In this document: positions 50,872-60,530 of the stretch, piece by piece | Layout: every line of letters begins with the position of its first letter | How positions within the stretch are numbered: position 1 is the stretch's first letter | Assembly: GCF_000764305.2 (NCBI RefSeq) | Contig: NW_025936006.1 | Coordinates: 506,388-570,387 of the forward strand | Direction: 5' to 3' | DNA length: 64,000 nt | Source: Hyalella azteca | Taxonomy: Eukaryota > Arthropoda > Malacostraca > Amphipoda > Hyalellidae | Position numbers and translations under genes: made by a program | The notes under the pieces: model-generated | What the model saw: only the letters and a program-made list of their open reading frames with translations | Database searches by the model: none | Told to the model about the DNA's origin: nothing

Positions 50872-52369
50872 CCATAAAATTGGGTAACTTAGACTACTTT
50901 TTTTAATGATGCTATTTTTTTACTAGCTAAATTAAACTTATATTGAAACGTGCAAAATACAGGTCTAAACTCTAGGTTCACTCACCATAAATTGCTGGCT
51001 CCTGCCTTTCAGAGTTTTGATGTAATTTCAAAAAAAGTGATGGTCTTTGTTACCCCAGCTCTTGGGGTATCATAGACTGGGTGGTAAAATCAATTTTTTT
51101 TGGTAAAATAACTCTAAATAACTCCAGGTTTTGATGCATTGTAGTAGAACTCTTCTAGTTACATTTGCAATTGACAAATTTGAGGAAAGTGCCATAGTTT
51201 GCAAATGGGGGGTGCCACCCCTGAAGGGGGGAACTTAGACCACGTAATGTCAGCCGTGAAGGGGTAATATTGACTGGCTTGGAAATTAAGTTAAATTACC
51301 ATATATAAGACACAGTAGAGTCTAAAACATAAAGAAAAAACATTAATAGGTGTATCAAGCATGAAATATATTATGTATGGTAATTTAAAATTAATTTCCA
51401 AGCTGGTCTATGTTACCCCGTCAGGGCTGACATTAGGTGGCCTAAGTTCCCCCATTCATGGGCCCCCCATTTGCAAACTATGACACTTTCCTCAAATTTG
51501 TCATTTGCATATGTAACTAGAAGAGTTCTACTACAATGCACCAAAAGTCCAAAACCTGGAGTTATTTTACCAAAAAATAAAAAAAAATTGGAGGGGGTTT
51601 TATGACAGGCTTTAAATAATAGCTCTTTTTCATGGGTCACATTTTTCATTTTTTAACCTATTAGATATGCATAATTTTTTATCTTTCTATTGTGTTATGT
51701 AATTTCAGTAGCCTTTAACCCTTTAGCGGGCACGCATTGAAATATCCAGAAATTAAAATTTCAGAAACCATTTCAAGAAAGTAAGAAGTATTATACAATA
51801 TATTTATTTATATGAATTTTTGCTAATTTTACCTATTGAAGGTTTAAATCACACTTGAAGAATTCAATAAATGCGATCAGTACACAAAATTTTTCTTTAT
51901 AATTAAAATTCAGTTTATGCAAATGAAAAATTAGAAACATAAAAATTTAATTTAATTAAATGTAATCAAGTTGCCAAAATAAATAAATATATATATTGAT
52001 ACTTCCAAATTTTGAAGAAAATGCGGAAAGAGCGTCAATTCCATTGTCCGAGTCAAAACATTTATTTAAATGCTCATATTTCAATTTGTGGACTTTGCAG
52101 CTGGTGATGATATAGATAGAATGATGGCCAGATAATTAGTGATTGACTGAGGCATTATAAAGATGCCTCAAAAACAAACAGGAAGCCGTGGTGATGCTTT
52201 TTGTGACGTGATTTAAAGTGATCATATATGGTAACTTAACTGTGAAAGGGTTAATGCCCATTGACAAAATTTTTCTATGTCAAATAGTTTTTGAGTTTTG
52301 GGCGTTTTTGTTAAAAAAACTAAAAGTGGTCTAAGTTACCCCAGGAGTCTAAGTTACACCATTTTACAG
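50872..52369. mobile_element. Foldback element FB, copy 2, interrupted
   Basis: Second copy of the element at 47877. The left end is ccataaaattgggtaactta and the right end taagttacaccattttacag, with TA on both sides (50870-50871, 52370-52371). It contains the same internal blocks (gtagtagaactcttctagtt, atagtttgcaaatgggggg). Its 1498-bp span is explained by a TTAA-type insertion at 51719-52250; removing it and one TTAA leaves about 962 bp, close to copy 1. The ends have diverged by several substitutions. Confidence 0.88.
51719..52250. mobile_element. TTAA-type MITE (piggyBac-like) inside FB copy 2
   Basis: 532 bp bounded by TTAA on both sides (51715-51718 and 52251-52254), with ends ccctttagcgggcac and gtgaaaggg (inverted CCCTTT). 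The site is cleanly defined. FB copy 1 has the uninterrupted sequence (ggcattaaaggcc, that is gcctttaatgcc inverted), and here it is split exactly at its TTAA. No transposase frame is present, so it is non-autonomous. TTAA duplication plus CCC-starting ends is the piggyBac signature. Confidence 0.88.
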
Positions 52370-53211
52370 TAATAATCAACAATTATTGGCTCATCAAAAT
52401 TATGTACCTTGAATGATGTGAGTGTATACATAGTAACAAACAACCTACAATTTTTCCACCATTTATGAGAGCTTTTTATGGCACCACTGTAGTATACTGT
52501 CAAACAGGGTGATAACTGATAAGGGACCGGCAGGGTAAACTGGGACAGTCCTCCGGTACAACCTAAGAATGTTATAGCAGCAAAACTTTCTGAAATATTG
52601 CAAAACTAAAAAAAGTGGCATAAACTTCAACATTTTTGCTATCTATGTAGCATAAAGGAAGTTAATAAGAAATTGTACAGCTACCAAGCCCTAAAAAAAT
52701 CTTGAAAAAAATGTTGAAAAGTGAATAAGTGATATTTCAAAAATGTACTTCTGTTAAGGTCTGTAGTAAAAAAATATTCATCAAATTAAAGAATTTTTTT
52801 GCTTGAAAAAAGTTGCAGGCAGGTGTCAGATTCAAAACTTCTTTGACCTGAATCCAAAACAAAATGGCAGCCATTTCCACATGAGAGTAATAAGGGGGTA
52901 ATAGGACACCCCTAAAAACACATTTTCAGTAGAACAATCAGTTATCAAAGGCTCCAGTTAACGAAAAATTGATCAACAACAAAGAATTTTACTTACATTT
53001 ATCTTGCTCAGCAAAAAAAAATTCACTTACCAAAAAATAAATGCATCATTGGTCATCACAATATTATGCAAATAATTTCATAGATAAAATTGTGCACCGG
53101 GCAACATAGAATGAAAAGTAATTAACCTAAACTATGATTTATTTCTCCAAAAAATAGGATGGTTGTCACTAAAATATTCCTCTGTGTCAGGAATAATTAG
53201 GTTTTTAGCGC
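52370..53211. other. No gene seen
   Basis: AT-rich stretch. A phrase near 52520-52565 (agggaccggcagggtaaact) and one near 52895 (gggggtaataggacaccc) resemble the ends of yet another short repeat, but I could not pair them. No coding exon is supported. Confidence 0.35.
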
Positions 53212-53356
53212 ATTTTCTCATTTATGGAAAAAATGCACTATTGTGCTTGCCATGTCCGTTCGTCCCTCTGTCTGTCTGTCCATGACTTCAAGTTTTTGTC
53301 GACAAGAAAATGCGCTCTCAGTCACTCACTTCAGTGAGTACTGAGTTATATTTTTT
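53212..53356 (-). repeat. Dispersed repeat, copy C (inverted orientation)
   Basis: Reverse-orientation copy of the repeat at 17752 and 35822. It reads tttttagcgcattttctcat, then gtccgttcgtccctctgtct, then gacaagaaaatgcgctctca, and actcacttcagtgagt. Here the terminal arms agcgcattttct and agaaaatgcgct are perfect 12-base inverted repeats, showing the ancestral hairpin structure best. Confidence 0.8.
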
Positions 53357-53687
53357 ATGCTATAGTGAATTCAATTGACCCAATTAAAATTGTGTGAAAT
53401 TACAAGCCCAGTCTTGTAAGCTTGTAGATACAGAAGAAATGCTATTCAGCTGCTGATATGAAGCTAGCAGTAGCGCCTGCTACATATTTAAGTAGCAATA
53501 TGAGGTTTTACCGCTACATTTATAGAAAAAGCCTTAAGCCTTTAGATTTTACTTAATAGTATTAAATATTATTTAAAAACAAGCATGATACATACATAAT
53601 ATAAATTACAGAATAAACTGTACGAAAGATTTCGGTGTAATGTTGTCAACCTAAGCCTGTTACTAGTGTCAACATGTTAGTTGTTAC

Positions 53688-53862
53688 CAGAGGTGAGCAG
53701 TAGCGCACTACATATAGTGGCTGCTACTAGTGGCCGCTACATATTCAGTAGCGGTAGCGGTGCTACATTTAAGCAATTGTAGCAGTAGTTGTAGCACCAA
53801 CTACATTTAGAGCATGTAGTGGTAGCAGCCGCTACATTTCAAAGTAGCACTGCCCAGCTCTG
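53688..53862. mobile_element. hAT-like MITE, 175 bp
   Basis: The ends cagaggtgagcagtagc and gtagcactgcccagctctg are imperfect inverted repeats of the kind found on hAT transposons (CAGAGGTG / CACCTCTG-like). The interior repeats gctacat, gtagcgg and gtagcagcc in both orientations. The flanking eight bases (gttgttac and tatgttca) share only a TGTT core, so a target duplication is not convincing. Confidence 0.55.
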
Positions 53863-54310
53863 TATGTTCAGTTCTCTCTGCACCATAAGGTGCACAAGGC
53901 TTGGAGGTCACTCCTCCACTGGGTCCAGTTTGCAGCTGCTGGCTGTACTATGTTCCATGAGTTCCAGCCTGCTCTGCTTCACTCCTCTTCCACCATTTGC
54001 TTCCAAGTTGTTTTTGGTCATCCTCTCTTCCTTCTCCCTTCAGGTGCCCACCCAAGGGCCACAGCACAATCGCTTGCTCTGTTCTTCCTCAACACATGTC
54101 CCACTCAGTTCCACCCTCATCTCAACACCAACTCACTGATTTTCTCCACTTCTGTCATATCAAGAACTGACTTGTTTGAGATGTGTTGCTGCCATCAAAT
54201 CTTGCAAATCTTTCATAAGTATTTGGTCTGGAAGATATCTAGTTTTCTCTCTTCTCCCATGGCTAATTTCCGGGCCTTACATCCGTACAACAAAACCAAA
54301 AGGACCAAGC
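53863..54310 (-). mobile_element. Degenerate LINE C-terminal region (third LINE family)
   Basis: On the minus strand from 54310 the sequence reads LLYGCKARKLAMGEERKLDI then FQTKYL, a stop, KICKI, a stop, and WQQHISNKSVLDMTEV. Further on come fragments like GHVLRK and AGWNSWNIV. This order (LLYGCE-type motif, KLD-FQ-K-LR, HVLR, AGWSW) is the usual C-terminal region of many animal non-LTR retrotransposons. Stops show it is dead. The long plus-strand open frame over the same bases is its antisense shadow. Confidence 0.75.
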
Positions 54311-55027
54311 TCTTGAACAGGGAGGTTTTGGTCTTTCTGTGCTGCATGCTTGATTACTTGGTCTGCTCTGCATGCTTAAAACATTTTAAATCTGAGTTTT
54401 ATTACAAGTGTCCTGAATTACCTCTGTTCCCAGGAATAATTCAGGGTACTTTTTTTATCTGGCACCTTATGAATAGCATATAGAATTTTTCCAAGATGTC
54501 ATAGCCTTTGCAAAAAATTTTAAATGAGCCAAAACTCATTTATGAAATGTTTCATGGTAAGAAGTTAATCAAGTTATTAAAAAAAATGCACAAAATCATC
54601 TCTTAGCTATTATCCCAATCAACTGCATAAATTTTACTTTATTTTAAATATGAAATCTCAAAAAGTAACTAAATTTTAAATTATTTATGTGAAGTTAACT
54701 TTACACTTAATATAAGAATATAATCTTCCCCCCCCCCTCCCCCAAAGAGGGTGGGCACACCAAAACCAGGTGCCCTTTGCCAAGACCAACAAGACCAGCA
54801 AATCCTTGAATTGCACTACCCATGACTATGGACTTAGCAAACAAGTCATTTATTACAGTGTGGAATTCCAGAGGGGTAATATATTAACTGGTAAACATAG
54901 CAATTTTGAAAGCATGACCTAAAAATCTGGAAAGCCCAGCATACCTACACTTTCAGTCCATCATCATCACTGGCAAGTCTCTGCAAGCTGCCACAGCTGT
55001 GTCATTGAAAAAATAGAGCTTACATCA
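54311..55027. other. No gene seen
   Basis: Contains a C-rich run at about 54728-54743 and a short stretch of higher GC, but no supported exon or transposon ends. Confidence 0.4.
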
Positions 55028-55190
55028 TCACAGTAACAAGGATCCAAATAATGCTTAAATGTGTCCAACGTCACAGTCACATGAATCCAATCATTGCTAG
55101 AATATGTGCAACATCACAGTCACAAGAATCCAATTAGCATCAGAACGTGTGTGACGTCACAGCCACTGGAATCCAATCAGCGCTAGAAAG
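55028..55190. repeat. 43/44-bp tandem repeat, four units
   Basis: Anchors tcacagtaacaaggatccaa, tcacagtcacatgaatccaa, tcacagtcacaagaatccaa and tcacagccactggaatccaa start at 55028, 55071, 55114 and 55158. The spacing is regular but the spacers are also similar to one another, so this is a minisatellite and not a CRISPR. Divergence between units indicates an old array. Confidence 0.85.
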
Positions 55191-56871
55191 CTAGAATGGA
55201 CCGCCCCAAATGCACACAATGGTAACGCACTGATGCTAATTTAATGCATTTAACATTCAACAGAATGGTTTAATAACCTTCGTAAATTGTAAATGTTATA
55301 CATGCAGAATCAATCGTGTGCAACAGCCAATGTGGTGGGAATGATGGTTAGTATTTACTGTTTACTTGTTAGTTCTTGTTAGGCAATCGGTGTGTGAGGT
55401 AACTGCATTAACTGCAGATAATGCTCCCGAACTTGGAGACAATAATTGAGTGAAAACTTTATGTGATATATTTTGAGCCTTCTAAAGTTTTAATAATGAA
55501 GACATCACAAGGTTCACAGAATCTAAAGGTTTGATTGCTAAATTGTTGAGTACGGTACCCCATTCTAATCAGTCAGCTGAGTCAAGTGTCATGTTGTGCA
55601 TTGCCTTTTCTTCAAGAAGTTTCTCCAATTGCCAATGAGTTTATCCTCAATTTGAAAGCTAACGTACAAAATAGGTGCAATAAATGTTTTTTATATTTAA
55701 TTTGAAACCATTATGTTAAACCTAACCTGCAAGGACTCTTGATTGTCTCTCCTGCTAAGCCTACGGTGAGTGCCAGTTTACCTAGGCATCCTGGTAGATG
55801 GGATGTTAGGCAGACCACGATCCACAAACCTGGTAGCCTGAATGTTAGGCAATACGGCAAAAGTACAGTAAAATTGGACGTACTTTGAACGGCAAGAGTA
55901 AATACGTTTCCTTCTATAGATCCCTCATGCTTATCTGCAAGTGACGTGCAGTGCGCAGATCATAGTTGTGTGTCAAGGTTTACAACTTATTGCTTACGCG
56001 TTCATTTTTGAATACACGCACAATTAACAATCTTGGGACCTTCACTTCAGTGTGTTGCCTGACATAATGTAATGTTCATGCCACTGTGGACAAGGTGTCA
56101 TTTGTGTCGCCAAGATCGCCCTTGCAAGCTCAGAATGTCGCCATTGTCATTGAAGATCTGTCGCCAAAGCATGATTAGCCACTAAAGTTTGTGGCCAAAT
56201 AAAATAATAATAAGCCATAATTAAGTCTTTTTTTTTTCAACATGACACAGTAACTAGTGAAACAACAGTCTACTATGATCGGGCTTGATAATTGCATGGG
56301 TTACGGCGCGCTGGGAAAACTGCCATGATAAATGAGCTCAGACTGCTCACTAAGATATTTCTACCCAATTTAATTGGGAATTACATTTTAAAAAATAGAA
56401 ATTCAAAATAGAATTATGCCAATTCTATTTTATAACAAAGAAATTCAGACATGACAAAGATTTATGGGTCGGTAGGTACAATGGAAGGTACATGCGATGA
56501 TGCAAATAAAACTATTATATGAGCAGTGAAATTAACACACTGATGCTAGGTATTAGCGCCACTGTCCAAGTTGATTCATCCACATTTGAATACTGCTTGA
56601 CTCCGTTCATTCATCCAACTGACTGAATTCATATTGTTAAACAAAACCTTTTCATTCAATATAGAAGAATACATATATACTCAGCTGGAGCTGGTCAGTG
56701 CTGGTCAGCTGAGAGGAGTCTCTGGAAGCAGAGTCGCCAAAAGTGAATTTATAAATTTGTTACTAATCATTTCAAGGTAAATTTGTTGCCAATATCTTCT
56801 GAAGGCACATAATTAGCTGATAATTAGTCACCAAAGATATTTGAATATTCTGACACTTTGTCCACAGTGGT
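55191..56871. other. No gene seen
   Basis: No supported exon. Words such as gtcgccaagat, ctgtcgccaaagcatgatta and ggccaaataaaat recur at 56100-56210 and again in altered form at 56730-56860. This suggests old repeat sequence, possibly ends of one decayed element. Confidence 0.4.
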
Positions 56872-56985
56872 GTTCATGCCGATTTCGGAGGCTGATTTCT
56901 GACAGCCTATAAACCTGTTTCTAGTGCAGTTCATGCTGATTTCCGAGGCTGATTTCTGACAGCCTATAAACCTGTTTCTAGTGCC
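56872..56985. repeat. 57-bp tandem duplication
   Basis: Two adjacent copies (starts 56872 and 56929) share ggctgatttctgacagccta and taaacctgtttctagtgc, with two or three substitutions. The shared words are non-coding. Confidence 0.9.
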
Positions 56986-57789
56986 TGGAATTTTTTTTAA
57001 AGGCCTAATGCTTTTTTTGTAAGTGACCTACCAATTTTAGAATTCCACTCTGAAGTCTCTGAGTCCACAGCTTGGAAATTGTTTCAGATGGCTTGCAAAA
57101 TGATTAACTTCCAAAAATATAAGCTTGGAATTAAATTTTCTTCTTGGTGACTAAAAATTCAATACAATCTTGGCTTAAAAATTAAGTCACAGCAGTGACA
57201 GAACAGGGAGCACACTGCATACACATGCTTGTAAAGTTTTAAGTTGTAGGACTTGTGAGAATGTAAGTCGTTGTTTAAACTAAAAAATAGGTACAATAAT
57301 AAACAACATTTACATTGGCTGATTGGCACCATTTTTTTAAATCTACAAAAGAGATGTTTATAGCATTTATTTCATGAACACTTGAAATATTCATCATACC
57401 GGCATATAAATGCCATACGAATCATGGTAAACACAACAGATGCCATACCGTCCAAAAAAAAGGTGAATTGAGAATGGTCTGGAAGAAACCTGGCCGATGA
57501 CCTCAGTCACCTCATCCTCATTGACCATCTGGTATAATAACACAGCCTTACACAGCTATTGCACAATATTATGTTTCTTAAAAATAAACACGCACTTACT
57601 TTTGTTGTACGTTCGACAAAATTGATCTCGATTCCGGTAAACTAACCACTAATCAGGTTTCAGAAAAACATTTCGATGTCGAATACCAAATCACAGAGAC
57701 TTCTATCTACTAACCTAGAAGTAACGTTTTCATTTATAAATAATCCTAAAAAATACGACTGACTCTAAATGTTTCCAACGATTACTAAC
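56986..57789. other. Likely 5' part of PSMD11 intron 1
   Basis: Follows the candidate first exon on the minus strand. A minus-strand ATG after ccag near 57522 opens a short frame (MVNEDEVTEVIG) that runs out quickly. I do not call it an exon. Confidence 0.35.
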
Positions 57790-57868
57790 CTCTATTAATG
57801 AGTGAATCAACATCCAATCGTTGAAACTTCACATCCCCGGGTCTTTCGACGAGCATTCCAGAAGCCAT
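57790..57868 (-). CDS. PSMD11: Candidate first coding exon of PSMD11
   Basis: From the ATG at 57868 this reads MASGMLVERPGDVKFQRLDV then DSLINR, ending at a donor G|GTTAGT (57790/57789). The exon leaves one base (phase 1), exactly what the PSMD11 main exon needs, since it begins with two bases of a split codon (G + GG = Gly). A direct join gives about 411 residues, near the family length of about 420. Against it, the N-terminal PSMD11 motif normally found after FQRAQSL is not evident. Either a short middle exon is missing or this exon belongs to another gene. The region just upstream (57870-57960) is non-coding and could hold the promoter. Confidence 0.45.
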
Positions 57869-60491
57869 GATTGAAAATTCTAGCACCAAACTTCTACTGA
57901 TAGCGTCGAACGAAGCAAGTCATTTCCTGATGTGCTAAAATTGCCAGACCGTTTTTATGGTGCCATAAAATAAGAATTATTATTGGATTTTATGTGAGTA
58001 AAATAAAATAATTGTGAATTTAATGGCTCAAATGAGACATAGAATAAAATGTCCAAATTTACAGATGAAACGTTTTCTTATGAATGAATACTATGAATAT
58101 TGTTTATTACCTAAATAAACGTGCTTATCTGTCGATTTGTTTGTATGCCTCGATCGAATAATCTTCACCTTTCAATTTAGGAATGAAATAATAAACTTTT
58201 AAAATTTAGAACCTAAAGCATATTCTCACACCGACAAAAGTGAGTGAGCATCATCGCAGGCCGATACGCAAGCAATTGCCAAGTTGCCAACGATAAATAA
58301 AACTTGTCATCTAGAGCGCTAGAGCACATCCAGTTCCATCGAATTCCAGTTATTCCTAATTATCTTCAATCTATTCGCTTAAATGCCCAATACACTATAA
58401 TACGTATTTTTCCCCAAATTGGTCGCTCCACATTTATAAATCAAAACGGGAAAATGAGTAGTTTGTTCAACTGAAGCACGTTCATCTCGTCAATTCGCAA
58501 TCTATACAAATGAAATTCAGTCGGAATGTTCTAATGTGCATTTTAGGATAAGCTAGAAAATAACGTAGCAAAAAATCTTCCTTGAATACGAGAACAATGA
58601 GTTGCGACTATCTCAAATTCATTATTTGCTAATATCCTCAACCGTACTGGAACCGTAGTTTTTCCGACAGTGAACGTTCCTTCTTTAGGAAAAATAAATG
58701 AAAAAACACGGTCAATAATTTTATAATAAAAACTCAGAGCAGAGGTTTCTAAACGTAGACGCATTTGTTACACGAGTTTTAAAGCACCACAATCATTTCG
58801 ATTATTATGCTGTATACCGACTGTATTCGACTACCTCTACACACTTTTGAGCAAATGAATACACTGCACAACGCAATGACAATGGAAAGAAGCTGCACAC
58901 CTGACACTAGCACTGCGTCTACAAACACACACGAGAATCCGAAATATCCGGATATCTTCACCGGTTTACACCAGATCAATAGATCGATCATACATACTAA
59001 GTTATTTTTCAGTCACGAAACAACACTGATCTCCATATTTTTTTAGTTAATTGTAGATTTTAAGTGATATCAATTCACATACAATTAAAGTAATAAATCC
59101 CACACATTTTTCCACTTGCCTATCTCCTGAAGATCGCTTCACATCGAGTGTGGTTGCCGCTTTTTTTCCTACATAGTGGAAGTTATAATATACAAAAATC
59201 ACAACGATACCGGCATCCTGACACCTTCTGTTTCGCACATCTACCTAAAAATATTGCGATAACTATATATTATTTTAATAAATATAGTTTCACCTCAGTG
59301 CAAATACGTACCGAGTATGAAAATGTGAAATGTTTATAAAAATCATGTCTAATTAAAACACAAAAATATCGTGGAACATCGAAAAAATACTACACAATTT
59401 TACGAAAATAACATATATTTACTTGAGCGATACGTTGCGCCCAGCTGGAGCACAATAAACGTATTTTGATTTATATGTTTTATGCAAAATATTGGAACAC
59501 TAATTCACTTTTCATGCGGCACCATACAACACATGGCCTTGGCAGACACTCCATTTATTATTAATTATAACAGCACCAAGCAATTGGCACTAGAAGTGCA
59601 CACTAAACTTTTTCTGAACTATCTACGGGCAGCATAAATCTTTCCAATAATAATGAGAAGAATATCACCAAATCCTGCGACATAAACCTAACAAAATAAT
59701 TTCAACAATGCAGCATGATCAGAAAACAAAATGAAATGAAAGCAAGTATTGAGGTGAGTCCTGCCAAACGTTATCTTATTTAGCTTCACGTCGCATTATA
59801 AATGCCGGACGCAAGCCAGAGTCCAGGTATTGTAGAATCAAAAATTATGACACCGTAGGTTAACCACCAACTAATTTTTCAATAAGTTAACCATCATTGT
59901 AGGTCCATCAGGCGAAAAAATAGACGTTTACTGTGACCCTAGCGGGCCACATAGACCCTAACGGGCCAGAGTAGACCCGGCCTGGCAATCATCATGAAAC
60001 CGACGACCAACCTAATAACTGTCGAGTACGGGACCCAGACTACGCTATGAACTATAGACCTAATCTCGTAGGTAAGACACTTTGCGGAGTCTAATTCGGT
60101 AAAAAGTATTTTATTATTCGACCTTAATTACATGTAATTAATCACTGCTACCAAGTCGGTAATGCTACGTAGTGTTACGTCTTCAACAAGAAATATATTA
60201 GATTGTACTTCTAGAAATTGTTGTACTTAAATGAAAAGTCTGGCACAGTTTCGGGTCGTGTGAGCAGCGAGTGCTAATAATGACCTATTCCAGCACCGTT
60301 CGTCAATTGAAAAAATTAATCTACAATATGACAAGTCGACCTGACGGAATTTGAAAGTGTTTCCATCAGCTTTAAATAAAATTTAAAAGTTCCCTACGCA
60401 AATATTAGTTCTTTACGCGGAGGACTCATGCGCGTTTAGAATATTATTTGCAGCGGCAAGTCCTCAAACCTAACAGCAACGCTTAATAATC
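57869..60491. other. No gene seen
   Basis: Intergenic between the PSMD11 candidate 5' end and the kinase gene. Short overlapping sense and antisense open frames (58543-59339) have no motifs I recognise. Confidence 0.4.
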
Positions 60492-60530
60492 TGATGGCTA
60501 CTTGTACAGAAACTGTACAAGTAGCCATCA
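60492..60530. other. Perfect 18-bp hairpin
   Basis: Bases 60492-60509 and 60513-60530 are perfect reverse complements (tgatggctacttgtacag / ctgtacaagtagccatca) with a 3-base loop aaa. The stem is unusually long for random sequence and not AT-only. No terminator role is expected in this eukaryotic context. It may be the core of a small inverted element or a repair-made palindrome. Confidence 0.9.

Noticed and set aside
53890..54483. Plus-strand open frame of 197 codons
   Set aside because: It is antisense to a degenerate LINE C-terminal region on the minus strand and has no domain of its own.
55028..55190. Possible CRISPR-like array with 43-44 bp period
   Set aside because: The intervals between anchors are themselves diverged copies of one another, so it is an old tandem repeat.
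57470..57525. Possible PSMD11 exon starting MVNEDEVTEVIG on the minus strand
   Set aside because: It has an acceptor-like ccag, but no PSMD11 similarity and no convincing donor in a compatible phase.
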